Shown here: positions 47,990-59,812 of the stretch, piece by piece
How positions within the stretch are numbered: the stretch's first letter is position 1
How the letters are laid out: each line of letters opens with the position of its first letter
Assembly: GCA_012927625.1 (NCBI GenBank)
Contig: JABBOV010000004.1
Location: 1-64,000 of the forward strand
From: Glaciimonas sp.
Lineage (GTDB): Bacteria > Pseudomonadota > Gammaproteobacteria > Burkholderiales > Burkholderiaceae_D
DNA: 64,000 bases
Direction: 5' to 3'
Position numbers and translations under genes: made by a program
Notes under the pieces: model-generated
Told to the model about the DNA's origin: nothing
The model's database searches: none
What the model saw: only the letters and a program-made list of their open reading frames with translations

Positions 47990-48524
47990 GTGCAGAGATG
48001 ATAATCGTACGTTAAACAGAGTGAATCCAACCTGCGTCACAGTAAGGCTGCAATTGAAGATGCTGCATCGAACAGGCTAGGGGCTTTGGCGCGGTTTTTA
48101 AATTACGCGGCAATCGTAGCAAATATGGGGAAACCCTGCCTGCTTTTTGTAAGGAATTCCTAATTTGCACAGGATTAGCTTGACCAAAATGGTGCTACGC
48201 ATTAACGTAGTATTCGCTTCGCAATCCCGGAGTTAATGGTTTTTTCGTGTGCCGCGCATGATGCTGCGCATCGATTAGACGTGCTTTTACTGAAGAAGCT
48301 GTTTGTTCTAACCCACGCCACAAGCGTGAGAAATCGCAGCATTGCAACATAACTCTGGCTGAACGAGTGACGTTAGCGCTCACTTTGAACCATATCTACG
48401 GATATGCTACGAAGTGACGTGACCGCACAAAAAAGGGAAGCCTCGAATTGTCGCATTACACTGCATGATTTCGCCAGGAAAGAACATCCGATCAATCTCC
48501 AATGGATCTTGAAAGGAATGTAGC
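47990..48524. other. Divergent region between the sigma factor and ilvB
   Basis: About 530 bases with no gene. TTGACC at 48180-48185 with TAACGT 17 bases later is a possible weak sigma-70 promoter for ilvB, which would give a leader of about 310 bases. I looked for a leader peptide rich in Leu/Ile/Val codons and a terminator and did not find a convincing one. An AAAGGAATG ribosome site precedes the ilvB ATG. Confidence 0.4.
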
Positions 48525-50243
48525 ATGAGTGCAGAAGAAATTACAGGTGCGGAAATTATCGTGCGATGTCTGGCTGAAGAAGGTGTCGAACACGTTTTCG
48601 GCTATCCCGGTGGCTCGGTACTTTACATCTACGACGCCATTTTCAAGCAGGATAAGTTTCAGCATATTTTGGTGCGTCACGAGCAGGCTGCTGTGCATGC
48701 CGCAGATGCTTATTCACGTAGTTCCAAAAAAGTCGGTGTGGCCTTGGTCACTTCCGGTCCAGGCGTGACCAATGCTGTGACCGGCCTGGCTACTGCCTAT
48801 ATGGATTCAATTCCGATGGTAGTGATATCCGGACAGGTGCCGTCGCACGCTATCGGGCAGGATGCTTTTCAGGAATGCGATACGGTGGGCATCACCCGCC
48901 CTTGCGTGAAGCATAATTTCCTGGTCAAGGACGTCAAGGATCTGGCAACAACAATGCGCAAGGCGTTTTTTATCGCTACTACTGGTCGTCCTGGCCCGGT
49001 TTTGGTCGATATCCCTAAAGACATCTCGATGCACAAGTGCATCTACGAATATCCGCGTGAACTGGAAATGCGTTCTTACAAGCCGGTCGATAAAGGCCAT
49101 TCTGGCCAGATTCGCAAGGCAGTGCAATTATTGCTGCAGGCTGAGCGGCCGATGATCTATGCTGGTGGCGGCGTGATTTTGGCCAATGCTGCTCCCGAAC
49201 TGAATAAGCTGGTCGATAAACTGAGTTTCCCATGCACCAATACGCTCATGGGATTGGGCGCATGCAGGGCTTCCAGTGATAAATACGTGGGTATGCCCGG
49301 CATGCATGGCACCTATGAAGCGAATATGTCGATGCAGCATTGCGACGTATTGATCGCCATTGGCGCCCGTTTTGATGATCGCGTGATCGGAAACCCCAAA
49401 CATTTTTGCTCGTCCCCGCGCAAAATTATTCATATCGATATCGATCCATCGTCGATTTCCAAGCGCGTCAAGGTGGATATTCCGATTGTGGGTAACGTCA
49501 AGGACGTACTGCAGGAATTGCTGGCGCAACTGGATGCATCTGAGCTCAAGCCGAACGCAAGCGCACTGACAGAGTGGTGGAAGCAGATAAATGTATGGCG
49601 CAGTCGCGAGTGCCTCAAGTACCCGACCTCAACTGAGGTCATCAAGCCGCAGTCGGTGGTACAAAAACTATGGGAAGTTACCAAAGGTGACGCCTTCATC
49701 ACTTCCGACGTGGGGCAGCACCAAATGTGGGCAGCGCAGTATTACCCGTTCGAGAAGCCGCGGCGCTGGATCAATTCCGGCGGGCTGGGCACGATGGGCG
49801 TCGGCCTGCCCTACGCAATGGGCGTACAGATGGCCAACCCTGATGCAACGGTTGCATGCGTAACGGGTGAGGGTTCGATCCAGATGTGCATCCAGGAACT
49901 GGCTACTTGCAAGCAGTACCACTTGACGCCGAAAATCATAATGCTCAACAATCGTTTCCTCGGCATGGTGCGTCAATGGCAGCAAATCGATTACGGCTCG
50001 CGCTATGCGGAGTCCTATATGGATTCGCTGCCGGATTTCACTAAGCTGGCCGAATCTTACGGCCATGTCGGCATGAAGATCGAAAAGCCGGGAGATGTTG
50101 ATGGCGCACTGCGCGATGCGTTTGCCATGAAGGACAAGTTGGTATTCATGAATTTCATTACGGATCAAACCGAGAACGTCTGGCCTATGGTCAAAGCCGG
50201 CAAGGGTCTGACTGAAATGCTGTTGGGTTCGGAGGATCTGTAA
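48525..50243 (+). CDS. ilvB: Acetolactate synthase, large catalytic subunit
   Basis: 572-residue ThDP/FAD enzyme (ilvI/ilvB type) that condenses two pyruvates, or pyruvate and 2-oxobutyrate, in valine, leucine and isoleucine synthesis. Catalytic glutamate in VRHEQAAVHAADAY; cofactor motif begins GEGSIQMCIQEL and ends LNNRFLGMVRQWQ. Directly followed by its regulatory subunit gene with a one-base gap and then by ilvC. Confidence 0.96.
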   Translation: MSAEEITGAEIIVRCLAEEGVEHVFGYPGGSVLYIYDAIFKQDKFQHILVRHEQAAVHAADAYSRSSKKVGVALVTSGPGVTNAVTGLATAYMDSIPMVVISGQVPSHAIGQDAFQECDTVGITRPCVKHNFLVKDVKDLATTMRKAFFIATTGRPGPVLVDIPKDISMHKCIYEYPRELEMRSYKPVDKGHSGQIRKAVQLLLQAERPMIYAGGGVILANAAPELNKLVDKLSFPCTNTLMGLGACRASSDKYVGMPGMHGTYEANMSMQHCDVLIAIGARFDDRVIGNPKHFCSSPRKIIHIDIDPSSISKRVKVDIPIVGNVKDVLQELLAQLDASELKPNASALTEWWKQINVWRSRECLKYPTSTEVIKPQSVVQKLWEVTKGDAFITSDVGQHQMWAAQYYPFEKPRRWINSGGLGTMGVGLPYAMGVQMANPDATVACVTGEGSIQMCIQELATCKQYHLTPKIIMLNNRFLGMVRQWQQIDYGSRYAESYMDSLPDFTKLAESYGHVGMKIEKPGDVDGALRDAFAMKDKLVFMNFITDQTENVWPMVKAGKGLTEMLLGSEDL

Positions 50244-50244
50244 T

Positions 50245-50736
50245 ATGCGACATATCATTTCTGTATTGCTGGAAAATGAGGCGGGAGCCTTATCCCGTGT
50301 AGTGGGCCTGTTTTCCGCGCGTGGTTACAATATCGAGACTTTGACGGTCGCGCCAACGGAAGATGCGACTCTGTCGCGCATGACCATCGTCACAAGCGGA
50401 TCGGATGACGTCATCGAGCAAATTACCAAGCACTTGAATCGCCTGATCGAGGTGGTCAAGGTGGTTGACTTGACCGAAGGTGCGCACATCGAGCGTGAAT
50501 TAATGCTGATCAAAGTACGAGCGGTCGGCAAAGAAAGGGAAGAGATGAAACGCACTGCGGATATTTTCCGTGGTCGTGTCATTGACGTCACCGAAAAAAC
50601 TTATACCATCGAACTTACTGGCAATAAGGGCAAGCTTGATGCGTTTATCAATTCAATCGAGCGTACCGCTATCCTTGAGACGGTCCGCACTGGTGGTTCC
50701 GGCATCGGCCGCGGCGAGCGCATCCTCAAAGTTTAA
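50245..50736 (+). CDS. ilvH: Acetolactate synthase, small regulatory subunit
   Basis: 163-residue regulatory subunit: an N-terminal ACT domain (ISVLLENEAGALSRVVGLFSARGYNIETL, read in pieces) that binds valine, and a C-terminal domain that activates IlvB. It starts two bases after the ilvB stop, which indicates coupled translation. Confidence 0.96.
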   Translation: MRHIISVLLENEAGALSRVVGLFSARGYNIETLTVAPTEDATLSRMTIVTSGSDDVIEQITKHLNRLIEVVKVVDLTEGAHIERELMLIKVRAVGKEREEMKRTADIFRGRVIDVTEKTYTIELTGNKGKLDAFINSIERTAILETVRTGGSGIGRGERILKV

Positions 50737-50741
50737 TGTAA

Positions 50742-51788
<1,047 letters not shown>

Positions 51789-51830
51789 TCTACGAAAAAA
51801 GTAGTTGTATTCGTACTGTCGTTTATAAAA

Positions 51831-51862
51831 AAGGGTGTGCGGTGACGCACACCCTTTTTTTT
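51831..51862 (+). terminator. Intrinsic terminator after ilvC
   Basis: AAGGGTGTGCG and CGCACACCCTT form a perfect 11-base-pair stem with a GTGA loop and an eight-base T run. It ends the ilvBHC operon 43 bases after the ilvC stop and only 11 bases before the next gene. Confidence 0.95.
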
Positions 51863-51872
51863 GGGAAAAACC

Positions 51873-52610
51873 ATGAAAAAAATCTGTATAGCTGCATCGC
51901 TATTGTTTGTAATTGCTAGTGGGGCCGTGGCTGCGCAAGTTGCTACTACAGGTACACTAGTGAGCGTTTCTGCGGCCGGGGAAGTCCGGGCTGCAAATAA
52001 TGAGGTGCGTGCCGTATTTTTTATTGAAGAGCAGGATAAGGACAAGGCGGTGGCTGCGTCCAGAGTTAACCAAAAAATGAAGCTGGGCTTGGATATTTTA
52101 AAGAAAGAAGACCCGCAAGCGACATTGTCTTCGCGCAACTACACGACTTATCCGATCTACGCAGAAGAACAGCCGCAAAATGGCCGTGGTGAAGCCAAGC
52201 GCCTGTTGACGGGATGGCGAGTTGGGCAATATTTGGAAATGAAAACCGAGAACTTGCAAAAATTGTCCACCACTGTGGCAGCAGCACAAAATATTCTGGC
52301 ACTCAATGGTGTCACATTCGGCTTGTCCGAAGCTTTGAGCAAACGTCTTGATGCAGCGCGCATCACCGACGCTTACCAAAATCTGATGACACGAGTGCGT
52401 GTGATTGCCGAGGCGATGGGCCGCAATGCGGCAGATGCCGTGATGGAAAATATCGATTTTGATGGCAGTGATAATCCTGGACGGCCGTATATGGCAGCGT
52501 CAATGATGGAGAAATCAGCCAGAATGGATAAGCAAGTTGCCGAAGCCAGTTTCGAACCAGGAGAAAGTACGCTCGCTGTCCGTGTGGTGGCGCATGTGCG
52601 GTTCAAATGA
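51873..52610 (+). CDS. SIMPL (DUF541) domain exported protein
   Basis: 245-residue protein with a signal peptide (MKKICIAASLLFVIASGAVA, cleaved near AQ) and one SIMPL domain: GTLVSVSAAGEVRAANNEVR, YPIYAEEQ, YLEMKTENLQKL and the C-terminal VRVVAHVRF. Periplasmic or outer-membrane family of uncertain role. The ATG at 51873 is the natural start; it is very close to the ilvC terminator, so its promoter must overlap the terminator or it depends on read-through. Confidence 0.85.
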   Translation: MKKICIAASLLFVIASGAVAAQVATTGTLVSVSAAGEVRAANNEVRAVFFIEEQDKDKAVAASRVNQKMKLGLDILKKEDPQATLSSRNYTTYPIYAEEQPQNGRGEAKRLLTGWRVGQYLEMKTENLQKLSTTVAAAQNILALNGVTFGLSEALSKRLDAARITDAYQNLMTRVRVIAEAMGRNAADAVMENIDFDGSDNPGRPYMAASMMEKSARMDKQVAEASFEPGESTLAVRVVAHVRFK

Positions 52611-52813
52611 TGCGACAGATTATGGGCATTTTGTTCGAAATTATCGGACTGTTGTTGTTATTTAGTTTAGTGTCCTGTTCCAAACCAGTGCCACCCGAAA
52701 ATAATCCGCTCATGGAGCCGGTTAAAGCGCTGGAACGAGCCAAGGCTGTGGAAAGCCAGATCATGCAGCAGGCCGGGCAGCAAAAGCGCATGTTCGAAGC
52801 CGCAGAGAAATAG
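52607..52813 (+). CDS. Small predicted lipoprotein
   Basis: 68 residues with a hydrophobic N-terminus and the lipobox LVSC (Cys at about residue 24), followed by a Pro/Asn-rich linker and a charged helix (KALERAKAVESQIMQQAGQQ). Its ATG overlaps the stop of the SIMPL gene by four bases, indicating coupling. No family recognised. Confidence 0.72.
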   Translation: MMRQIMGILFEIIGLLLLFSLVSCSKPVPPENNPLMEPVKALERAKAVESQIMQQAGQQKRMFEAAEK

Positions 52814-53020
52814 TGCGGTTTTCGTCGCAAAGAATTGACGTTATACTTGCCAGCCAAAATATTCGCTATGTCATTTTCATATTTGCCTCGATCATCGCAT
52901 GAAGGTCGGAACTGTAGGCAATATGCGGATATGACAGCGGAGCTGGCGCCGCCCGACTAATTTGAAAATGGAATTAGACATTACAATACGGGGCAAAAGC
53001 CTCGCTACCGGAGTTATTAT

Positions 53021-53659
53021 TTGAATAGTTATCCTCATCCGATCATCGCGCGCGAAGGTTGGCCGTTTTTGGCAATTGCCTTTGTAGTTGCCATCGTCGT
53101 TAGTACTTATTCAATCGCAATATCGATCCCATTCTGGATTGTCGCCTTGTTTGTGTTGCAATTCTTTCGCGATCCTGCCCGGGCTATTCCACAACAACCC
53201 AATGCAGTATTGTCTCCAGCCGATGGCCGGATCGTCGTGGTGGAAAAAACGCACGATCCTTATGCCGGGCGTGAAGCGCTTAAAATCAGCGTCTTCATGA
53301 ATGTGTTTAACGTCCATTCGAATCGGGCGCCGGTTGACGGTGAGATTGTGAATGTGCAATATTTCCCCGGAAAATTCGTCAATGCCGACCTCGACAAGGC
53401 ATCGACTGAAAATGAGCGTAACGCGCTAACAATCACTGCTTCGAATGGTCAAACTGTTACCTGCGTGCAGGTGGCTGGACTGATTGCCCGTCGCATCCTG
53501 TGTTATGTCGAAACAGGCGATAACTTGCTGCGCGGACAGCGTTATGGATTCATTCGTTTTGGCTCACGGGTTGATGTCTATCTACCGCTGACCGCGAAAC
53601 CCAAAGTCGCGGTAGGCGACAAGGTTTCAGCAACTGAAACAATTTTGGCCGAATTTTGA
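53021..53659 (+). CDS. psd: Phosphatidylserine decarboxylase proenzyme
   Basis: 212-residue short (type II) pyruvoyl enzyme that makes phosphatidylethanolamine. Two membrane helices near the N-terminus; [12 protein letters not shown] and [13 protein letters not shown] carry catalytic residues; self-cleavage is expected between Gly181 and Ser182 in [11 protein letters not shown]. The start is TTG at 53021 behind CCGGAG, a rare start codon. Next to pssA, the preceding enzyme of the pathway. Confidence 0.93.
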   Translation: MNSYPHPIIAREGWPFLAIAFVVAIVVSTYSIAISIPFWIVALFVLQFFRDPARAIPQQPNAVLSPADGRIVVVEKTHDPYAGREALKISVFMNVFNVHSNRAPVDGEIVNVQYFPGKFVNADLDKASTENERNALTITASNGQTVTCVQVAGLIARRILCYVETGDNLLRGQRYGFIRFGSRVDVYLPLTAKPKVAVGDKVSATETILAEF

Positions 53660-53696
53660 TTCCTGCAACAATCAGATATCACCAGAATGGAATTGC

Positions 53697-54581
53697 ATGA
53701 CTATTTTTAATCGTCGTAAAGCGAAAAGTAGCATCAACCTGTCGTCAAAGGCGTTTCGTGCAAAAAATAAATTATTGCGCGGAGTATCGCTGGATCAAGA
53801 TGGGAATGCTGTTCGCCGGTTGCCGCGCCGCGGTATTTATCTGTTGCCCAATGCGGTGACTACTGCGGCACTGTTTTGCGGATTCTATGCCATCGTGATG
53901 GCTATGAATCTGAAATTCGACTACGCGTCAATTGCCATTTTTGTTGCCATGGTGCTCGACAGCCTGGATGGTCGGATTGCCCGCTTGACGCACACCCAGA
54001 GCGAATTCGGTGCGCAGTACGATAGTTTGTCCGACATGGTGTCATTTGGCGCCGCGCCCGCACTGGTGGTCTACGAGTGGTCTTTGCGCGGCATGGGCAA
54101 ACTCGGCTGGCTGGCCGCTTTTGTTTATTGCGCTGGGGCTGCCTTGCGTTTGGCGCGTTTCAATACCAACATCACGGTGGTAGACAAACGCTATTTCCAG
54201 GGCTTGCCCAGCCCCGCCGCCGCCGCACTGGTGGCGGGTTTTGTCTGGCTGATGGACGATTTGTATTTGGTCGGCGCCGTGTACACGTGGCTCGCCTGGT
54301 TCATTACGCTTTCTGCCGGCTTGACGATGGTCACTAATGTTCCGTTTTACAGTTTTAAAGATATCAACTATCGAAAATCTGTCCCCTTCATCGCGCCTCT
54401 GCTGATTGTGCTGGCGTATGTTGCGGTCTCGAGCGATCCACCTAAGGTTTTGTTTGGCTTATTTGTCTTGTATGGCTTGTCAGGATATGTGCTGTATTTC
54501 TGGCGTTTGTTTAAGGGCAAGCCGGTCAGTATCATCCAGACCAAAACGGAATCGCACGACGATGATATCGATATCAAATAG
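53697..54581 (+). CDS. pssA: CDP-diacylglycerol-serine O-phosphatidyltransferase
   Basis: 294-residue CDP-alcohol phosphatidyltransferase that makes phosphatidylserine. The family motif is complete: Asp88, Asp91-Gly, Ala95-Arg96, Gly105, Asp109 and Asp113. Eight or so membrane helices follow a basic 45-residue N-terminus. It belongs to the psd-pssA-leuA unit. Confidence 0.94.
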   Translation: MTIFNRRKAKSSINLSSKAFRAKNKLLRGVSLDQDGNAVRRLPRRGIYLLPNAVTTAALFCGFYAIVMAMNLKFDYASIAIFVAMVLDSLDGRIARLTHTQSEFGAQYDSLSDMVSFGAAPALVVYEWSLRGMGKLGWLAAFVYCAGAALRLARFNTNITVVDKRYFQGLPSPAAAALVAGFVWLMDDLYLVGAVYTWLAWFITLSAGLTMVTNVPFYSFKDINYRKSVPFIAPLLIVLAYVAVSSDPPKVLFGLFVLYGLSGYVLYFWRLFKGKPVSIIQTKTESHDDDIDIK

Positions 54582-54610
54582 AAATCTCGCGTCTTAATCA
54601 GGAGCACAGC

Positions 54611-56161
54611 ATGGCCGCAAATTCAGCAGAAAAGCTCATCATATTCGACACCACCTTGCGCGATGGAGAGCAATCTCCCGGTGCCTCGATGACCAAGGAT
54701 GAAAAAATTCGCATCGCCAAACAACTTGAGCGGATGCGCGTCGATGTCATCGAGGCAGGCTTTGCCGCCGCATCCCAGGGTGATTTTGAATCGATCAAGG
54801 CGATCGCCGGCGTCGTCAAGGATTCGATTGTGTGCTCGCTGTCGCGTGCCAACGACCGCGATATTGCGCGCGCGGCAGAAGCGCTGGCAGCGGCCGAGCG
54901 TTTTCGTATCCACACTTTCATCGCTACCTCGCCGCTGCACATGGAAAAAAAGCTGCGCATGACGCCCGATCAGGTGTTTGAGCAAGCTAAACAAGCGGTG
55001 CGATTTGCGCGAAAATTCACCGACGATGTCGAGTTCAGTCCTGAAGATGCAAGCCGCTCCGACATGGATTTCCTGTGCCGCATACTGGAAGCAGTGATTG
55101 CCGAAGGTGCTACCACCATCAACTTTGCCGATACGGTAGGCTACGGTGTGCCGGAGTTGTACGGCAATATGCTGAAAAACGTGCGGGAGCGGATTCCAAA
55201 CTCGGACAAGGCAATCTGGTCGGTGCATTGCCATAATGACTTGGGGATGGCAGTTGCCAACTCGCTGGCCGGGGTCATGATAGGCGGTGCGCGGCAGATT
55301 GAGTGCACGATCAATGGCTTGGGTGAGCGCGCCGGCAATACAGCGCTGGAAGAAGTCGTGATGGCACTGCGCACCCGCAAGGATTATTTTAATTTTGAAG
55401 TGGGCATTGATGCTACCCAAATCATATCGGCTTCCAGATTAGTGTCGCAAATCACCGGTTTCGCGGTACAGCCGAACAAGGCCATCGTGGGCGCCAATGC
55501 GTTTGCCCACGCGTCGGGCATCCATCAGGACGGCGTTCTGAAGGCGCGCGATACCTATGAAATCATGCGCGCCGAAGATGTCGGCTGGTCGGCTAACAAA
55601 ATCATTTTGGGAAAATTGTCTGGGCGTAATGCATTCAAGCAGCGGCTGGACGATCTGGGCATCGCGCTTGATTCCGAAGCCGAAGTTAATGCAGCATTTG
55701 CGCGCTTCAAGGAACTGGCCGACCGCAAATCCGATATTTTCGACGAAGATATCATTTCTCTGGTGTCGGACGAACAGCAATCCCATGAAAAAGAATGCTA
55801 TCGATTCGTTTCGTTGTCGCAGCATTCCGAAACTGGCGAGCAACCGGTGGCGCAAGTCGTATTCTCGATTGAAGGCGAGGAAGCCTCTTGCGAAGGGCAG
55901 GGCAATGGCCCGGTTGACGCTACCGTCAATGCGATCGAATCGATTACGCACAGCGGCGCCGAACTGTTGCTGTTCTCAGTCAATGCCATTACCACCGGCA
56001 CCCAGGCCCAGGGTGAAGTCACCATGCGCCTGTCCAAGGCTGGGCGTATCGTCAATGGCATAGGCGCAGACCCAGACATCGTGGTGGCATCTGCTAAAGC
56101 CTATCTATCGGCATTGAACAAGTTGCAATCGAAGTCGGAAAAGCTCAATCCACAGTTGTAA
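54611..56161 (+). CDS. leuA: 2-isopropylmalate synthase
   Basis: 516-residue enzyme that condenses acetyl-CoA with 2-oxoisovalerate in the first committed step of leucine synthesis. TIM barrel with [13 protein letters not shown] and [15 protein letters not shown] (metal site), then LSGRNAF and a C-terminal LeuA regulatory domain (about 385-505) for leucine feedback. AGGAG precedes the start. Confidence 0.96.
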   Translation: MAANSAEKLIIFDTTLRDGEQSPGASMTKDEKIRIAKQLERMRVDVIEAGFAAASQGDFESIKAIAGVVKDSIVCSLSRANDRDIARAAEALAAAERFRIHTFIATSPLHMEKKLRMTPDQVFEQAKQAVRFARKFTDDVEFSPEDASRSDMDFLCRILEAVIAEGATTINFADTVGYGVPELYGNMLKNVRERIPNSDKAIWSVHCHNDLGMAVANSLAGVMIGGARQIECTINGLGERAGNTALEEVVMALRTRKDYFNFEVGIDATQIISASRLVSQITGFAVQPNKAIVGANAFAHASGIHQDGVLKARDTYEIMRAEDVGWSANKIILGKLSGRNAFKQRLDDLGIALDSEAEVNAAFARFKELADRKSDIFDEDIISLVSDEQQSHEKECYRFVSLSQHSETGEQPVAQVVFSIEGEEASCEGQGNGPVDATVNAIESITHSGAELLLFSVNAITTGTQAQGEVTMRLSKAGRIVNGIGADPDIVVASAKAYLSALNKLQSKSEKLNPQL

Positions 56162-56206
56162 TGCCGGTATTAGGTCGGTATCGATGAGCGGTTGGGTATT
56201 AGCCTG

Positions 56207-56237
56207 TACTCTCAATAAGTAATAATTATTGAGAGTA
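56207..56237. terminator. AT-rich inverted repeat between leuA and a convergent lipoprotein gene
   Basis: TACTCTCAATAA (56207-56218) and TTATTGAGAGTA (56226-56237) are perfect 12-base arms around a 7-base loop. It lies between convergent genes and may act in both directions, though there is no long T run. Confidence 0.5.
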
Positions 56238-56328
56238 TGCCAATAAAACATCAACTTTCCGCATTATATTTAAGCGTTTTTTAAAAATACAGCGCGTAGT
56301 ATATTTTAATTCGTCAATGCTGCTTTTT

Positions 56329-56865
56329 TTACCGCATTCGATTGAAAAAATGTCCGCCTACCGATTCTTGCCGAGGTTCCAGCCAAGTATCCGGCCCGTT
56401 CATCATTTTTTGCACAATGCCATTGCGATCGAAATGGACATGCATCATCGAATCCCAGACGCCACTTTCCTTGTAGCGGTAAGTCCACACCGTCAAGTCT
56501 GACAACGATAGGTAAGAGGTCTCAGCTGGCTTGCCGAAAGTGTGCAGGATAGTTTCCTGGTTTGTTGTGCCGATCGTTACTGTCGCGAACTTTTGCGTGG
56601 TTAGAACTTGCTCATAGGATTTTAGACGTTTGCTGGCATCCAGCCGTGCCATATAGGTTTGCTGTCCCCACGGGCCATGCACATACGCCAAAATACTGTC
56701 GTTTCCTTCCTGATAGCGTGCGCTGGGCGAGCCCAGCTTGCTGATGATTTCAGATTCACTCTGGCCGGGCGTAACGGCCGACCCGCCAAAATTGGCGCAA
56801 CCAGACAAACTGGCCAAGATACATGCCAGTAAAACTAGTTGGGCCGGTTTGAACAATGTTTTCAT
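56329..56865 (-). CDS. Outer-membrane lipoprotein, BamE/SmpA-like fold
   Basis: 178-residue lipoprotein with signal and lipobox LSGC (Cys at about residue 23). The mature part has the SmpA/OmlA-like pattern TPGQSESEIISKLGSP and a second TTNQETILHTFGKPAE, suggesting two related repeats. It is probably a paralogue of, rather than the same as, the assembly factor BamE. Divergent from rpsO. Confidence 0.75.
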   Translation of the reverse strand: MKTLFKPAQLVLLACILASLSGCANFGGSAVTPGQSESEIISKLGSPSARYQEGNDSILAYVHGPWGQQTYMARLDASKRLKSYEQVLTTQKFATVTIGTTNQETILHTFGKPAETSYLSLSDLTVWTYRYKESGVWDSMMHVHFDRNGIVQKMMNGPDTWLEPRQESVGGHFFNRMR

Positions 56866-56891
56866 AAGATTTCCTCGTTGTGACCAAGGGT

Positions 56892-56920
56892 TTGAACCGA
56901 CTTTGTATTTCCGCTATAAT
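56892..56920 (+). promoter_or_regulatory. Sigma-70 promoter of rpsO
   Basis: TTGAAC (-35, 56892-56897), a 17-base spacer and a perfect TATAAT (-10, 56915-56920). Transcription would start near 56927, giving a leader of about 87 bases before the rpsO ATG, long enough for the S15 autoregulatory fold. Confidence 0.88.
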
Positions 56921-57013
56921 GCGCGTCTGGTCTAAATTAAGACCAGATTTTTATTTATTTGTTCACGGTGTGTAGGGTTAATTACTCTGTGCATCGCATG
57001 TTAAAGGTTCATT

Positions 57014-57283
57014 ATGACTATCGAAAAATCCGCAAAAGCTGCCATCGTCGCAGACAATGCTCGCGCCCAAAATGATACTGGGTCCCCGGAAGTGCAAGTT
57101 GCGTTGCTGACCGCGCGCATCAATGACCTCAACGGCCATTTTAAAACACATGTTAAGGATCACCATTCACGGCGCGGTTTGATCATGATGGTCAACCGTC
57201 GCAAAAGCCTGCTCTCTTACCTAAAAAGCAAGAACGTAAGCCGTTATCGCGACCTGATTCAAAAGCTCGGTTTGCGCAAATAA
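57014..57283 (+). CDS. rpsO: 30S ribosomal protein S15
   Basis: 89-residue primary 16S rRNA-binding protein: [21 protein letters not shown] (in two parts), [21 protein letters not shown] and [12 protein letters not shown]. Standard length and position before pnp. Confidence 0.98.
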   Translation: MTIEKSAKAAIVADNARAQNDTGSPEVQVALLTARINDLNGHFKTHVKDHHSRRGLIMMVNRRKSLLSYLKSKNVSRYRDLIQKLGLRK

Positions 57284-57331
57284 GCAAATAGCTAAATAGT
57301 CCACGTCATTGCTATCGGATTGTATAAGCCG

Positions 57332-57370
57332 AAATGCCTGCGCCAGTTCGCTGTCGCAGGCATTTTGCTA
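57332..57370 (+). terminator. Hairpin between rpsO and pnp
   Basis: AAATGCCTGCG and CGCAGGCATTT form an 11-base-pair stem 49 bases after rpsO, followed by TGCTATTTTG. A partial terminator is likely, as found between these genes in other bacteria. Confidence 0.75.
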
Positions 57371-57502
57371 TTTTGCGGATTCTGCATTGCAATGCCGGTT
57401 TGTAGTAAAGCAAGAGGGTGTCAGGTCAACATTGACTTGATACCTGCGGTGAGGTGAACGACAGCGCCTGAAATTCTGTCGGCAATTAGAAAGGAACTCT
57501 CC

Positions 57503-59638
57503 GTGTTTAATAAAGTCACTAAAACCTTCCAGTACGGCCAACACCAAGTCACGCTCGAAACCGGCGAAATCGCACGGCAAGCCTCCGGCGCAGTCATGGT
57601 ATCGATTGAAGATACGGTTGTGCTCGCTACTGTTGTGGCGCGAAAAGATGCCAAGCCTGGTCAAGATTTTTTTCCATTGACCGTTGATTATGTTGAGAAA
57701 ACTTATGCCGCCGGCCGTATCCCCGGCGGTTTTTTCAAGCGCGAAGGCCGTCCTTCGGAAAAAGAGACATTGACCTCGCGTCTGATCGACCGTCCCATCC
57801 GCCCTCTGTTTCCAGAGGGTTACATGAATGAAGTGCAGATCATTATTCATGTGCTGTCAGTCAATCCTGAAATAGACCCGGATATCGCAGCAATGATCGG
57901 TGCTTCTGCCGCGTTGAGCGTAGCCGGTTTGCCTTTCAACGGCCCGGTCGGTGCTGCTCGCGTCGGCTATGTCGATGGTCAGTATGTGTTGAACCCGACT
58001 ACCTCGCAGTTAGTGAATTCCCAAATGAATCTGGTGGTTGCGGGCACCGAACTGGCTGTACTGATGGTTGAATCGGAAGCCCAGCAGTTGTCGGAAGAAG
58101 TCATGCTGGGTGCGGTCATGTTCGGTCATGAACAAATGAAAGCGGTCATCGACGCAATCCACGAACTGGTGCGCGATGGTGGCAAGCCGGAAGTACAGTG
58201 GGCGCCTGCTGCCAAGAATGAGCCGTTGCTTGCTGCAGTTGCCGCAGTCGCCGAGCCGTTGTTGCGCGCTGCTTATCAAATCAAGGAAAAGCAAGCTCGC
58301 ACCGCCAAGCTCAAAGAAGCGACCGCAAGCGTATCTGCCACTTTGGCCGAACAAGCTGCAGCACGTAGTGAAGCAGCTCCAAATACGGCTGAAATTGGCA
58401 ATATGCTGTTCGACCTCGAAGCCAAAATCGTGCGTTCCCAGATTCTGGACGGCGAACCGCGCATCGATGGTCGCGACACCCGCACTGTACGGCCGATTTC
58501 GATCCGCACCGGTGTGTTGCCGCGTACGCACGGCTCCGCTTTGTTCACCCGTGGTGAAACGCAGGCATTGGTTGTTGCTACTCTCGGAACCGCGCGCGAC
58601 GAGCAAAAAATCGATGCCTTGATGGGCGAATACGCCGATCGCTTCATGTTGCATTACAACATGCCTCCGTTCGCCACTGGCGAAACCGGCCGCGTCGGTA
58701 CCCCGAAACGGCGTGAAATCGGCCATGGCCGTTTGGCCAAGCGTGCGCTTCTGGCCGCTTTGCCGGCACCAGAAGATTTTAGCTATTCAGTGCGTCTGGT
58801 GTCGGAAATAACCGAATCGAACGGCTCTTCTTCGATGGCTTCGGTCTGTGGCGGCTGTCTGGCGCTGATGGATGCCGGCGTGCCGATGAAGGCGCACGTA
58901 GCCGGTATCGCGATGGGCTTGATCAAGGATGGCGGCAAGTTTGCCGTGCTGAGCGATATCCTGGGCGATGAAGATCACCTTGGCGATATGGATTTCAAAG
59001 TAGCTGGCACTGCGGAAGGCATCACTGCGCTGCAAATGGATATCAAAATCCAGGGTATCACCAAAGAAATCATGCAAGTCGCACTGGCGCAAGCCAAGGA
59101 AGGCCGCATTCATATTCTGGGCAAGATGCAGGAAGCAGTACCGCACGGCAGCAAAACCGAGCTGTCCGATTTTGCACCACGCCTGATCACGGTCAAGATC
59201 AATCCAGAAAAAATCCGTGACGTGATCGGCAAGGGCGGCGCAGTAATCCGCGCGCTGACCGAAGAAACCGGCACCCAGATCGACATCAGCGATGAAGGCA
59301 TTGTGACCATTGCATCGGTTGATGCCAGCGCCGGCCAGGAAGCCAAGCGCCGTATCATGGAATTGACGGCCGAAGTCGAAGTCGGCAAGATCTATGAGGG
59401 CACAGTCCTGAAATTGCTCGATTTTGGCGCGATTGTCCAAGTCATGCCGGGCAAGGATGGCTTGCTGCACATCAGCCAAATCGCCAACGAACGCGTCAAT
59501 GCGGTCGCTGACTATTTGAAAGAAGGCCAGCAAGTCAAAGTCAAGGTACTGGAAACCGATGACCGTGGCCGCCTGAAACTGTCGATGAAAGCTGCAGCGG
59601 CAGAATCCGGGGAAGCTGCACCACAGCAGCCGCAATAA
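57503..59638 (+). CDS. pnp: Polyribonucleotide nucleotidyltransferase (PNPase)
   Basis: 711-residue 3'-5' phosphorolytic exoribonuclease and degradosome component. Two RNase PH cores (residues ~10-145 and ~315-460, [20 protein letters not shown] in pieces; [14 protein letters not shown]), a KH domain ([18 protein letters not shown]) and an S1 domain ([20 protein letters not shown]). Start is GTG at 57503 behind AAGGA. Confidence 0.97.
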   Translation: MFNKVTKTFQYGQHQVTLETGEIARQASGAVMVSIEDTVVLATVVARKDAKPGQDFFPLTVDYVEKTYAAGRIPGGFFKREGRPSEKETLTSRLIDRPIRPLFPEGYMNEVQIIIHVLSVNPEIDPDIAAMIGASAALSVAGLPFNGPVGAARVGYVDGQYVLNPTTSQLVNSQMNLVVAGTELAVLMVESEAQQLSEEVMLGAVMFGHEQMKAVIDAIHELVRDGGKPEVQWAPAAKNEPLLAAVAAVAEPLLRAAYQIKEKQARTAKLKEATASVSATLAEQAAARSEAAPNTAEIGNMLFDLEAKIVRSQILDGEPRIDGRDTRTVRPISIRTGVLPRTHGSALFTRGETQALVVATLGTARDEQKIDALMGEYADRFMLHYNMPPFATGETGRVGTPKRREIGHGRLAKRALLAALPAPEDFSYSVRLVSEITESNGSSSMASVCGGCLALMDAGVPMKAHVAGIAMGLIKDGGKFAVLSDILGDEDHLGDMDFKVAGTAEGITALQMDIKIQGITKEIMQVALAQAKEGRIHILGKMQEAVPHGSKTELSDFAPRLITVKINPEKIRDVIGKGGAVIRALTEETGTQIDISDEGIVTIASVDASAGQEAKRRIMELTAEVEVGKIYEGTVLKLLDFGAIVQVMPGKDGLLHISQIANERVNAVADYLKEGQQVKVKVLETDDRGRLKLSMKAAAAESGEAAPQQPQ

Positions 59639-59662
59639 TAGTAATCAGGCCGCTTTTGTGGC

Positions 59663-59698
59663 AAACCGCCCGTACTGTAAAGTCGGGCGGTTTTTTTT
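59663..59698 (+). terminator. Intrinsic terminator after pnp
   Basis: AAACCGCCCG and CGGGCGGTTT with an 11-base loop and a run of eight T. It starts 25 bases after the pnp stop. Confidence 0.93.
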
Positions 59699-59812
59699 GC
59701 ATTGGCATCAGCCTGAGCCAGCAGTAGGCGTAAAATCACGAGCTGGCAATTCGAGCAATAGCAGACAAGCTCCGGGCCTTTTACTCACTTTAGTTAAAAT
59801 CGACCATCCATT

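Noticed and set aside
48041-48524. Leader-peptide attenuator upstream of ilvB
   Set aside because: No short open frame rich in Ile, Leu and Val codons and no terminator hairpin with a T run was found.
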